Below, piece by piece: positions 55,581 to 64,000 of a stretch of 64,000 nt of DNA. The DNA comes from Nonomuraea rubra. Its GTDB lineage: Bacteria; Actinomycetota; Actinomycetes; Streptosporangiales; Streptosporangiaceae. The notes below the pieces were generated by a model that worked only from the letters and a program-made list of their open reading frames with translations, was not told the origin of the DNA and did not search any database. The DNA lies in the NCBI RefSeq assembly GCF_014207985.1, contig NZ_JACHMI010000001.1:11515001-11579000 (forward strand), read 5' to 3'. Position numbers and translations under genes: made by a program. The first letter of the stretch is position 1; each line of letters starts with the position of its first letter.

Positions 55581-56546
55581 CTAGCGACGCCTGTGACGAG
55601 CGACTTCATACAGCGCCACCCCAGCCGCCACGCCCGCGTTGAGCGACTCCGCGGCCGCCTGCATCGGGATGCGGGCCACCACGTCGCACTGCTCCCGCAC
55701 CAGCCGCGACAGCCCCTTGCCCTCCGAGCCGACGACGACCACCAGTGGCTCGGTCAGCAGGTCGACGTCGCCGATGTCGGTTTCGCCGGCGCCGTCGAGG
55801 CCGATGATGAAGATGCCGGACTCGCGGTATTCGCGCAGGGCCGCCGTCAGGTTGGCGGCGCGGGCGACGCGGAGGCTGGCGAGGGTGCCCGCGGAGGTCT
55901 TCCAGGCGCCGCCCGTGACGCCGGCCGAGCGGCGGGACGGGATGAGCAGGCCGTGGGCGCCGAAGGCGGTGGCGGAGCGGGCGATGGCGCCGAGGTTGCG
56001 GGGGTCGGTGACCGAGTCGAGGGCCACGATGAGCGGGGTCTCGGCGGTGTCGTGGGCGAGGTCGATCAGCTCCGACGGGTGGGCGTAGTCGTACGCCGGG
56101 ATCTGGAGTGCGATGCCCTGGTGGACGCCGCCCTCGGTCAGGCGGTCGAGCTTGTCGCGGGTGACCTCGAGGAGGGCGATGCCGCGTTCGGCCGCGATCT
56201 TGATGGAGTCGCGTACGCGGTCGTCGTTGTCGATGCGCTGGGCGACGTAGAGGGCGCTGGCCGGCACCCCCGCCTGCAGGGCCTCCAGCACCGGGTTGCG
56301 GCCGCCGACGTAGTCGGGGGCGTCTTCCGAGCGGCGCTGCTGCCTGGCGGGGGCGGCGCGGCGGGTGCCGCCGCGCTCCTCGCGGGCGACGCGCTCGGCG
56401 CGGGCCTTGTCCTTGTACCAGTGGCGCATCTCGGCGGGCGGGGTCGCGCCCCGGCCCTCGAGCGACCGGCGGTTCTGCCCTCCGGTGCCTTTGGCCGGGC
56501 CCTTTTTCTTCGCGGGCCTGCCCGAAGCCCTACCGCCTGCTGCCAT
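55581..56546 (-). CDS. rlmB: 23S rRNA 2'-O-methyltransferase RlmB
   Basis: 321 residues. A basic disordered N-terminus precedes the L30e-like substrate domain (DYVGGRNPVLEALQAG). The SpoU knot domain follows with ALDSVTDPRNLGAIARSA, VVGSEGKGLSRLV and IPMQAAAESLNAGVAAGVALYE. It methylates G2251 in 23S rRNA. ATG 56546 lacks a ribosome site, but TACCCT lies about seven bases before it, so a leaderless transcript is likely. Family neighbour cysS is downstream of an inserted pair. Confidence 0.93.
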   Translation of the reverse strand: MAAGGRASGRPAKKKGPAKGTGGQNRRSLEGRGATPPAEMRHWYKDKARAERVAREERGGTRRAAPARQQRRSEDAPDYVGGRNPVLEALQAGVPASALYVAQRIDNDDRVRDSIKIAAERGIALLEVTRDKLDRLTEGGVHQGIALQIPAYDYAHPSELIDLAHDTAETPLIVALDSVTDPRNLGAIARSATAFGAHGLLIPSRRSAGVTGGAWKTSAGTLASLRVARAANLTAALREYRESGIFIIGLDGAGETDIGDVDLLTEPLVVVVGSEGKGLSRLVREQCDVVARIPMQAAAESLNAGVAAGVALYEVARHRRR

Positions 56547-56653
56547 GTGAACAAGGGTACTCGGGCCGTTGGTGAGCCCGAGCCACGATGGATTCAACAA
56601 ATGTTCCGCCAAGTCCGTCTCTGTGGTGACAAACCACGGAAAGGCGATGACAA

Positions 56654-57154
56654 GTGGAAGACGACTCCCGCTTCACGGAGTTCGTCGCCGAGCGGGCCAA
56701 CGCGTTACTGCGCTACGGCTACGCGCTCAGCGGCAACCCGCATGACGCGGCCGACCTGACGCAGGAGGCGCTGATCAGGCTGCACCGGGCGTGGCCGAGG
56801 GTCCGCAGCAAGGAGGACCCCGAGCGTTACGCCAAGGTCATCATGACCAGGCTGCACATCAGCGTCTGGCGTCGCCGCCGGCGGGAGCAGCTCGCGTGGG
56901 CGCCGCCCGAGACGCCCCTGCACGACGCGCTGCCCTCCGACGGCGACCAGGAGCTGTGGCAGGCCCTCGGGGAGCTGCCGCGCAAGCAGCGCACCGTGCT
57001 CGTCCTCCGCTTCTACGAGCAGCTCCCCGACGCGGAGATCGCCCGCGTGCTCGGCATCTCCCAGGGGACCGTACGCAGCCACGCCTCGCTCGGCCTGGCC
57101 AGGCTGCGCGCCACGATCACCCACCACACACCAGCCAAGGGGAACGCCTCATGA
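56654..57154 (+). CDS. ECF sigma factor, SigE-like
   Basis: 166 residues. Region 2 contains NALLRYGYALSGNPHDAADLTQEALIRLHRAW, cited in parts, and region 4 contains LPRKQRTVLVLRFYEQLPDAEIARVLGISQGTVRSH, likewise. This pattern is that of the SigE/SigM-type actinobacterial ECF group. GGAAAGG lies nine bases before the GTG. The stop overlaps the next start as ATGA. Confidence 0.92.
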   Translation: MEDDSRFTEFVAERANALLRYGYALSGNPHDAADLTQEALIRLHRAWPRVRSKEDPERYAKVIMTRLHISVWRRRRREQLAWAPPETPLHDALPSDGDQELWQALGELPRKQRTVLVLRFYEQLPDAEIARVLGISQGTVRSHASLGLARLRATITHHTPAKGNAS

Positions 57155-58344
57155 GCAGCAAGGATCTGGAGAACGACCTCACCAGGGTCCTCGGCCGCGC
57201 CGCGGAGAGCGCGCCGCAGGCCCCGAGCGACCTGCCCACGCAGGTGATGGGCCGCTCCCGGCGCCGCCGGACCCACACGCTGACCGCGGTGACGGCGCTC
57301 GCGGCGGCCGGCGTGGTCGTGGTAGCGGGCGGCGTCACCCTCTCGGTACGGGGCCCCCAGGAGCCCCCACCAGTGGCGGTGAACCCCGGCCCCACGCCAA
57401 CTGCCGAGCAGGCCACCAACCCCGGCCCGGTCGAGAAGGTCTGGCCGGACGCCGTGTGGAAGATCCCGCAGCAGACCCGCAAGCTCCGCCCGGTCATCTT
57501 CATCGACGACCACACGCTGCTGCTGGAGACGTGGGCGAGCCACGAGAAGGCCGACGCCCTGTACGCGTACGAGCTCGAAACCGGCCGGACCCGCAAGATC
57601 ACCGACATCAGGACGCCGAAGGGCGTGTACGCCTCGGCCTTCACGGCGGGCGCCGGCCGGATCTTCTGGCAGACCATCGAGAACACGCGTACCAGGCTCT
57701 GGTCCGTGCCGATCTCGGGCGGCAAGCCCGCGGTCGTCCCGACCGACACCCCGATCAGGCAGGGCGCGGACAAGCTGGTGGTAGCCGGTGACAGGCTGGC
57801 CTTCTCCGCGTTCAGGACGGGGGGCGTCTTCACGGTTCCCGTCGAGGGCGGCGCCGTGACCCCCGTCGAGAACGCCGGCCGCCACCACATCCTGAGCTGG
57901 CCGTGGGTGGGCACGCCCGGCGAGTACACGCCGAACCAGGAGCCCAGCTTCGAGGAGCTCTACAACGTCGAGACGGGCGAGCTGAGCAAGGCCCTGGTCC
58001 GCCCCGGCGACCGCTACGTCAGGTGCGGCGTCACGACCTGCGTCGGGCAGAACGCCGCCGGCAAGCCGTTCTTCCGCCTGCGCGACGGCTCGCAGGAGCG
58101 CGAGCTGGAGGAGAGCGCCATGCACGGCCTGTCGCAGGACCGCTTCATGACGGTCCACCCGCCCGGGCGGGACCAGGCCCTGGTCGACCTGATGACCGGC
58201 AAGTCCGGCGACCTGGGCCTGCGCCCGGACGCCAAGGGACGGATGACGAGCGTCCAGCCGGGCCTCACCAACGACCGGCTGGTCTGGTACGAGCTCAAGG
58301 GCAAGCTCGTGATCATCGACCTCGCCCGGATCATTTCGTCCTGA
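57151..58344 (+). CDS. Membrane-anchored propeller protein coupled to the ECF sigma factor
   Basis: 397 residues. The short N-terminal cytoplasmic region is followed by a single helix (about 43-66; AVTALAAAGVVVVAGGVTL), a Pro-rich linker and a TolB-like beta-propeller (strands ADALYAYELETGRTRKITD, TRLWSVPISGGKPAVV). Its ATG overlaps the sigma gene by four bases. It could be an unusual anti-sigma factor or a sensor, though no zinc-binding anti-sigma motif is visible. Confidence 0.8.
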   Translation: MSSKDLENDLTRVLGRAAESAPQAPSDLPTQVMGRSRRRRTHTLTAVTALAAAGVVVVAGGVTLSVRGPQEPPPVAVNPGPTPTAEQATNPGPVEKVWPDAVWKIPQQTRKLRPVIFIDDHTLLLETWASHEKADALYAYELETGRTRKITDIRTPKGVYASAFTAGAGRIFWQTIENTRTRLWSVPISGGKPAVVPTDTPIRQGADKLVVAGDRLAFSAFRTGGVFTVPVEGGAVTPVENAGRHHILSWPWVGTPGEYTPNQEPSFEELYNVETGELSKALVRPGDRYVRCGVTTCVGQNAAGKPFFRLRDGSQERELEESAMHGLSQDRFMTVHPPGRDQALVDLMTGKSGDLGLRPDAKGRMTSVQPGLTNDRLVWYELKGKLVIIDLARIISS

Positions 58345-58384
58345 TCGGCCTCGCCGGAATCCAGCTCGCCCGGATCGCCTCGTC

Positions 58385-58386
<2 letters not shown>
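58321..58386 (+). repeat. Short segmental duplication at the gene end
   Basis: CTCGCCCGGATC..TCGTCCT occurs at 58321-58342 and again at 58365-58386, 44 bases apart, with three differences. Both copies end at a stop codon: the first closes the propeller gene, the second contains the cysS stop on the other strand. Confidence 0.7.
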
Positions 58387-59776
<1,390 letters not shown>

Positions 59777-59819
59777 GAAGGCAAGGCTAACGCCTCAGGG
59801 CGGTCAGCACGCCGATAAA

Positions 59820-60206
59820 TCAACCCCGCAAGATGACCCTGTCGGGAGAGAGCCGTACGATAATCCGCTCGGTGCCCGGTTTGTCCGTCCAGGACGTGCC
59901 CTGGTACTTCTGCGACAGCTCCTCGATGAGCGCCCCCTCGGGGTCGGGTGTCATGGTCACCCGCCCGCGCACCTCCACGTACCGGTACGGATCGACGGGG
60001 TCGATGACCAGCAGGCTGGCCCGCGGGTCCCGCTCGAAGTTCCGCGGCTTCCTGCGTCCCTTCGCTGTCGAGAAGAGGACGTCATCGCCGTCGGTGCGCA
60101 CCCACACCACCGTCGACTGCGGTGCTCCGTCGGGGTTGAGACTCGTCACCGTGGCGAAATTGGGCGCGTCCAGGAGCAGACGGGCATCTTCCGGAAGCAC
60201 TGTCAT
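59820..60206 (-). CDS. PPOX-class F420-dependent oxidoreductase-like protein
   Basis: 128 residues with the split-barrel flavin/F420 fold: NFATVTSLNPDGAPQSTVVWV, cited in parts, STAKGRRKPRNFERDPRASL and YVEVRGRVTM. Such proteins bind F420, FMN or haem breakdown products. Its role here is not evident. It is divergent from the DUF2637-like gene. Confidence 0.88.
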   Translation of the reverse strand: MTVLPEDARLLLDAPNFATVTSLNPDGAPQSTVVWVRTDGDDVLFSTAKGRRKPRNFERDPRASLLVIDPVDPYRYVEVRGRVTMTPDPEGALIEELSQKYQGTSWTDKPGTERIIVRLSPDRVILRG

Positions 60207-60263
60207 GCGGGGCTCTCCCTTGATCGGTCTGGACCATCATTGTTCTGTAGGCTCGAACCCGCC

Positions 60264-61190
60264 ATGGACGTGACTCCCCCCTCTACGCTCCGCCGCCTGG
60301 GCATCGCCCTGGCCGGGCTCGCCGTCGCCGCCCTCGCCGGGGCCGCCTGCGCGCTGTCCTTCGACGACCTGCGCGCGCTCGCCGTCACCGGCGAGGCCAG
60401 GCCCGATCTCGCCTTCCTCTACCCGGCGGCCTTCGACGCGCTCCTGCTGATCGCGCTGATCGCCGTGCTGCTGCTGCGCCCGGCCAGGATCCTGGTGCGC
60501 GCGCAGGCGGCGTTCGTGCTGGTGCTGCTGATCGTGGCCGCCGCGGCGGTGAACGTGGCCACGGCGGTGCGGTTCCAGTTCGGCGTGCGGGAGACGGCCG
60601 TGGGCGTGGCCCTGGCGCCCTGGGTCATGCTGGCGCTGGCCCTGTGGTTGTGGTTACTGCTGATCAAGCACGTACGCGGCCCCGAGCGCGGCGAGGACGA
60701 GGACCGTACGGTCGAGCAGGACATCGTGCCGTTCCACCGTCCCGAGACGGCTCCCCCGCTGGCCGCCGAGGTGCCCGCGCCCGTCCTGGAGCCCACGCCG
60801 GTGGTCGGCCCCACCGCCGCCCCCGAGACGCCGCCGGTCTCGGCCCGCGTGTCCGAGTGGCCGATGCAGGAGAAGGACCTCGCCCCCGAGCCCGTACCGG
60901 AACCGGAACCGGAACCGGAACCCGAGCCTGAACCAGAGCCAGAGCCAGAGCCGGTGACGCGCCCCGTCCGCTGGGGTGACCGGGTCAAGCCCACCGACGT
61001 CCTGGTCCACCCCCGCCAGGAGGACGAGGACGACGCCGACACCCAGCCGCATCCCGTCTTCGAGGACGAAGACACCCCCGAGGAAACCCGGGAGGAGATG
61101 GAGGACACCGCCCCGCACCCGGTGGTGCCCGACGACACCCCGGCCCCGTCGGGACGCCTGCGCGCCACCCCGCGCCCGCCGGAGGACTGA
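60264..61190 (+). CDS. DUF2637-like membrane protein with Pro-Glu tail
   Basis: 308 residues. Four hydrophobic helices fill the first ~135 residues, with the FDALLLIALIAVLLLR and FQFGVRETAVGVALAPWVML patterns seen in DUF2637 proteins. The cytoplasmic tail has eleven or so consecutive Pro-Glu pairs and several Asp/Glu-rich stretches. DUF2637 proteins often occur on plasmids and integrative elements, but their function is unknown. Confidence 0.75.
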   Translation: MDVTPPSTLRRLGIALAGLAVAALAGAACALSFDDLRALAVTGEARPDLAFLYPAAFDALLLIALIAVLLLRPARILVRAQAAFVLVLLIVAAAAVNVATAVRFQFGVRETAVGVALAPWVMLALALWLWLLLIKHVRGPERGEDEDRTVEQDIVPFHRPETAPPLAAEVPAPVLEPTPVVGPTAAPETPPVSARVSEWPMQEKDLAPEPVPEPEPEPEPEPEPEPEPEPVTRPVRWGDRVKPTDVLVHPRQEDEDDADTQPHPVFEDEDTPEETREEMEDTAPHPVVPDDTPAPSGRLRATPRPPED

Positions 61191-61204
61191 TCAGGGCATG
61201 CGCG

Positions 61205-61234
61205 GGCCCGCCCGGGAGCTCTCCCGGGCGGGCC
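61205..61234. terminator. Bidirectional terminator
   Basis: GGCCCGCCCGGGAG / CTCCCGGGCGGGCC, a 14-base perfect inverted repeat around CT, between the convergent DUF2637-like and GlsB genes. Confidence 0.75.
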
Positions 61235-61258
61235 GATGTATCCCGCTTGAGCCGGTCG

Positions 61259-61528
61259 TCAGACGCTGCGACCGCGCCTGAGCCCGGCGACCAGTCCGAC
61301 TCCGACGATCGCGAGCACCACCTGCATCACCAGCTCGATCCAGTCGATGCCGGGCGTGGTCTGCACGCCCAGCACCTGCGCGAGCAGCGTGCCCAGGAGG
61401 GCCGCGACGATGCCGACGACGATGGTGAGGATCCACCCGATGGCCTGCCTGCCGGGAAGCAGCAGACGACCGATTGCGCCAATCACGGCGCCGATCACAA
61501 TGGCGCCAAGGATGGATTCGATGGTCAT
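61259..61528 (-). CDS. GlsB/YeaQ/YmgE family stress-response membrane protein, copy 1
   Basis: 89 residues with three hydrophobic segments. The family pattern is GAVIGAIGRLLLPGRQAIGW, then GIVAALLGTLLA. Proteins of this family rise under stress; their mechanism is unknown. It resembles the next gene at 61625-61915. Confidence 0.85.
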   Translation of the reverse strand: MTIESILGAIVIGAVIGAIGRLLLPGRQAIGWILTIVVGIVAALLGTLLAQVLGVQTTPGIDWIELVMQVVLAIVGVGLVAGLRRGRSV

Positions 61529-61624
61529 GACATGAAACCTCCCCGTGAGGGTGAGCGGTTCACTCTCACAGGGAGGTCGCTACCCGATCTACGGCGATTA
61601 TGCATGCCGTAAAGAAGGGCCAGG

Positions 61625-61915
61625 TCAGGTCGTGGTTCTGCCAGTACGGCCACCACCGCGCCCCATGCCCATGCGGGTCACAAGCAGCACACCGATGACG
61701 GCCAGAGCGAGCTGGAGTATGTGCTCGATCCAGTCGATCCCTCTGGTGTCGGCCCAGCCGAACGCGTGCGCGATCAGCGTGCCGACCAGAGCGGCCACGA
61801 TGCCGACGATGAGGGTCAGGCCGATGGACATGTTCTGCCTGCCGGGCACCAGCAGCCTGGCCAGCGCACCGACGATGGCGCCGATGACTACTGCGGAAAC
61901 AATAGCGCCGATCAT
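61625..61915 (-). CDS. GlsB/YeaQ/YmgE family stress-response membrane protein, copy 2
   Basis: 96 residues. GAIVGALARLLVPGRQNMSIG and GIVAALVGTLIAHAFG (cited in parts) align with copy 1, and both share a GIDWIE loop. The tail is Gly/Arg rich. The two are probably tandem duplicates; a 96-base gap separates them. Confidence 0.85.
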   Translation of the reverse strand: MIGAIVSAVVIGAIVGALARLLVPGRQNMSIGLTLIVGIVAALVGTLIAHAFGWADTRGIDWIEHILQLALAVIGVLLVTRMGMGRGGGRTGRTTT

Positions 61916-62099
61916 GTGTAGCTCCCCCCGAGACGTTCACATGTCTTGGGAAGACACATACCCCCTGAGCAGGCAAACTACCCATGAGAAGGCGGCGGCC
62001 CGTACCGCGCCAGTGACGAACCGCCGCCTCCGGATCAGGCGGGCTCGGCGACGACCCGCCAGGACACCCTCACGCGTCCCTAGGTATGACGCCGGGAGC

Positions 62100-62570
62100 T
62101 CAGGAATGGTTGACGACCAGCGCCGTCGCGATGGCCGCCACGCCCTCTCCACGCCCGGTCAGGCCCAGCCCGTCGGTGGTGGTGGCGGAGACGCTCACAG
62201 GCGCCCCCACGGCCGCGCTGAGCGCCTTCTCGGCCTCCTCGCGGCGCGGGGCCAGCTTGGGCCGGTTGCCGACCACCTGGACCGCCACGTTGCCGATCTC
62301 GAAGCCGGCGGCGCGTACCTGCCGCGCCGTCTCCTCCAGCAGGACGGCACCCGAGGCGCCCGCCCAGCGCGGATCGGCGGTGCCGAACAGCCGGCCCAGG
62401 TCGCCCAGCCCGGCCGCCGACAGCAGCGCATCGCAGGCGGCGTGCGCGGCGGCGTCGCCGTCGGAGTGGCCTTCGAGGCCGACCTCGCCCGGCCAGCGCA
62501 GGCCCGCGAGGTTGAGCTCGCGTCCTGAGTCTCTCGATGAGAACGGGTGGACGTCGACACCGACGCCCAC
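62100..62570 (-). CDS. ispF: 2-C-methyl-D-erythritol 2,4-cyclodiphosphate synthase
   Basis: 156 residues. The metal site has Asp6 and His8 (VDVHPF) and His35 (LEGHSDGDA). [16 protein letters not shown] is the conserved C-terminal signature. It forms the cyclic diphosphate in the MEP isoprenoid pathway. The GTG start lies 17 bases after the carD stop. ispD, usually between these two genes, is not here. Confidence 0.95.
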   Translation of the reverse strand: MGVGVDVHPFSSRDSGRELNLAGLRWPGEVGLEGHSDGDAAAHAACDALLSAAGLGDLGRLFGTADPRWAGASGAVLLEETARQVRAAGFEIGNVAVQVVGNRPKLAPRREEAEKALSAAVGAPVSVSATTTDGLGLTGRGEGVAAIATALVVNHS

Positions 62571-62587
62571 CCGTGGAAGATTCGTGT

Positions 62588-63070
62588 TCAGGAGTTGAGG
62601 ACCTCGTCGAGCAGGGCCTCAGCCTTGTCCTCATTGGTCTTCTCGGCCAGAGCCAGCTCGCTGACCAGGATCTGACGAGCCTTGGCGAGCATGCGCTTCT
62701 CGCCCGCGGACAGGCCGCGCTCGCGGTCCCTCCGCCACAGGTCCCGAACCACCTCGGCGACCTTGTTCACATCGCCGGAGGCGAGCTTCTCGAGATTGGC
62801 CTTGTAGCGACGAGACCAGTTGGTCGGCTCCTCGGTGTGCGGCATCCGAAGGACATCGAAAACCCGCTCAAGGCCTTCCTGACCGACAACATCGCGCACG
62901 CCGACGAGTTCTGCGTTTTCAGCTGGCACCTGGACGGTAAGGTCGCCCTTGTCGACCTTGAGCACCAGGTAGGTCTTTTCCTCACCCTTGATGGATCGCG
63001 TCGTGATTGCTTCGATCCGAGCAGCCCCATGGTGGGGGTAGACGACAGTGTCGCCGACCTGGAAAGTCAT
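62588..63070 (-). CDS. carD: CarD family transcription factor
   Basis: 160 residues. The N-terminal RNA-polymerase-binding domain has [18 protein letters not shown], and the C-terminal helical domain carries [16 protein letters not shown]. CarD binds the polymerase beta subunit and stabilises open complexes at rRNA promoters. GGAAGGGG about ten bases before ATG 63070 supports the start. Confidence 0.95.
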   Translation of the reverse strand: MTFQVGDTVVYPHHGAARIEAITTRSIKGEEKTYLVLKVDKGDLTVQVPAENAELVGVRDVVGQEGLERVFDVLRMPHTEEPTNWSRRYKANLEKLASGDVNKVAEVVRDLWRRDRERGLSAGEKRMLAKARQILVSELALAEKTNEDKAEALLDEVLNS

Positions 63071-63321
63071 GTGACAAGTACCCCTTCCGCTGTACTCCAG
63101 GGTACCACGCATCCACAGCCTCCCGGAACAGTGAAATCCTCATAACTGCAGGTCAAAGCCGCATATTGGGGCTTGACAAGCGCTCAACTGTATGAATCGC
63201 ATTTCCGGACATAGCGAATGACCTGCGGGGGTGTGGATATGACCTTGCATTGGGGTGGATATGGTGGGCGCTGCACATCACGCACGCGCGACACCTGCGC
63301 AAGACCAAGGAGTACCCGCCC

Positions 63322-63903
63322 GTGACCAGCCGTCGCTGGATTGCCGTAGCCGCCGCGTTCTTGGCAGCCCCCGCGCTCGCGGGCTGCGCGGCCGGATTCG
63401 ACGCCACCACCAACCAGCCGTACGCCCCCAACGAAGCACAAGTGCTGATCGATAAGGACGCGTACGGCAAGAGCGGCATTCACATCCCGCAGGCGTTCAT
63501 CCTCGGGCCCGACTCCGGAGCCCAGATCCCCTGGCGCGGCTCCGCCCCCATCTACCTCAACATCCTGAACACCGCGGGCACCGCCGACACCCTCCAGGCG
63601 GTCTCGGCCGGCAACATGGGCACGGTGAAGGTCACGGCCCCGATCCAGCTCCCGAGCAACACGCTCGTCAACACCGGCAAGCCCACCCCGCAGCTCATGC
63701 TCGAGGCGATCCCCAAGGGCCTCAGGGGCGGCGAGAGCATCAAGCTGGACCTCCAGTTCGCCAACGCCGGGGTCGTGTCCATGAACGTGCCTGTGGTGAC
63801 GCGCAGCCGCGAATTCAAGGACTACCCCCCGGCCCCCGGCGCCACCGCGGCTCCCACGCCCACCCCGACCCCGTCCGCCACCGCGGCCGAAGAGGGTCAC
63901 TGA
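63322..63903 (+). CDS. Secreted lipoprotein of unknown function
   Basis: 193 residues. The signal peptide MTSRRWIAVAAAFLAAPALAGC has a lipobox LAGC with Cys22. The mature part is a beta-rich domain (PIYLNILNTAGTADTLQAV, IKLDLQFANAGVVSM), resembling copper-chaperone/PCu(A)C-like folds though the metal residues are not obvious. The C-terminus is Pro/Thr rich. AAGGAG nine bases before the GTG sets the start. Confidence 0.8.
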   Translation: MTSRRWIAVAAAFLAAPALAGCAAGFDATTNQPYAPNEAQVLIDKDAYGKSGIHIPQAFILGPDSGAQIPWRGSAPIYLNILNTAGTADTLQAVSAGNMGTVKVTAPIQLPSNTLVNTGKPTPQLMLEAIPKGLRGGESIKLDLQFANAGVVSMNVPVVTRSREFKDYPPAPGATAAPTPTPTPSATAAEEGH

Positions 63904-63914
63904 GCGAACGACAA

Positions 63915-63945
63915 AACCCCGGTACCGCGCGGTACCGGGGTTTTT
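63915..63945. terminator. Strong bidirectional terminator
   Basis: AACCCCGGTACCGC / GCGGTACCGGGGTT, a perfect 14-bp stem, followed by TTTTT on the plus strand and TTTT on the other. It lies between the lipoprotein gene and the convergent response regulator. Confidence 0.92.
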
Positions 63946-63955
63946 CCGTATTCGC

Positions 63956-64000
63956 CTACTCCTCGACGGCGTCGAACTTGTAGCCCAGGCCGCGCACGGT
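63956..64000 (-). CDS. C-terminal end of an OmpR/PhoB-type response regulator (partial)
   Basis: The last 14 codons read TVRGLGYKFDAVEE and stop. VRGxGYKF is the usual end of the OmpR/PhoB winged-helix DNA-binding domain. The remainder lies beyond the right edge. Confidence 0.85.
   Translation of the reverse strand, partial: TVRGLGYKFDAVEE

Overview
The window is high-GC actinobacterial chromosome. It carries an IdeR/DmdR-type metal regulator, CarD, a UdgX-type uracil-DNA glycosylase, class E/F-like sortases, a PPOX/F420-type oxidoreductase and many GTG/TTG starts. The mix of secondary-type regulators, a SpoIIE phosphatase, a Ser/Thr kinase and a large caspase/HSP90-like protein points to a filamentous actinomycete. 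A Streptosporangiales member such as Nonomuraea is my best guess, but it is an inference.

Layout. 1-655: N-terminal part of a thiolase. 713-5871: minus-strand surface operon with two consecutive substrate/sortase pairs. 6045-7394: LCAD-like acyl-CoA dehydrogenase and a 53-residue membrane peptide. 7406-11459: small regulator/oxidoreductase units (TetR-SnoaL-SDR, GNAT, MerR-imine-reductase-like). 11467-17754: a Ser/Thr kinase with an extracellular hemopexin-like propeller, an alpha/beta hydrolase, a PAS-GAF-SpoIIE-HATPase phosphatase, an iron regulator and UdgX. 17758-25523: MFS, pdxH, citrate synthase, haem peroxidase, a two-HTH LuxR protein, serC and a YqhA-like protein. 25520-28153: an SRPBCC protein and its partner, resembling the gas-vesicle accessory proteins GvpZ/GvpY without structural gas-vesicle genes, then a rhomboid protease. 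28262-30196: enoyl-CoA hydratase, SDR and a STAS protein. 30382-32873: Co/Ni ECF transporter operon. 32966-39350: glycosyltransferase, ClpX-type zinc finger protein, CHRD protein, 2-hydroxyacid dehydrogenase, CGNR regulator and methyltransferase. 39360-44123: a 1587-residue caspase / GHKL ATPase / repeat protein, the strongest candidate for an unusual biological-conflict system. 44231-48114: P450, SDR, PEP mutase-like protein and flavodoxin.

The stretch from about 48.2 to 55.4 kb looks accessory. It holds a frameshifted gene, an SMI1/KNR4 protein, orphan proteins, an IS5-like insertion sequence with a recognisable 8-bp target duplication, an ankyrin protein and the C-terminal scrap of a tyrosine integrase, and it ends at a tRNA-Thr gene. 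This reads as the decayed end of an element integrated at a tRNA gene.

55.4-63.1 kb returns to the core: tRNA-Thr, rlmB, cysS, ispF and carD. The block is interrupted by an ECF sigma/propeller pair, a DUF2637-like protein and two GlsB-type proteins. ispD is absent from its usual place between carD and ispF. The window closes with a lipoprotein gene, a strong terminator and the last 14 codons of an OmpR-type response regulator.
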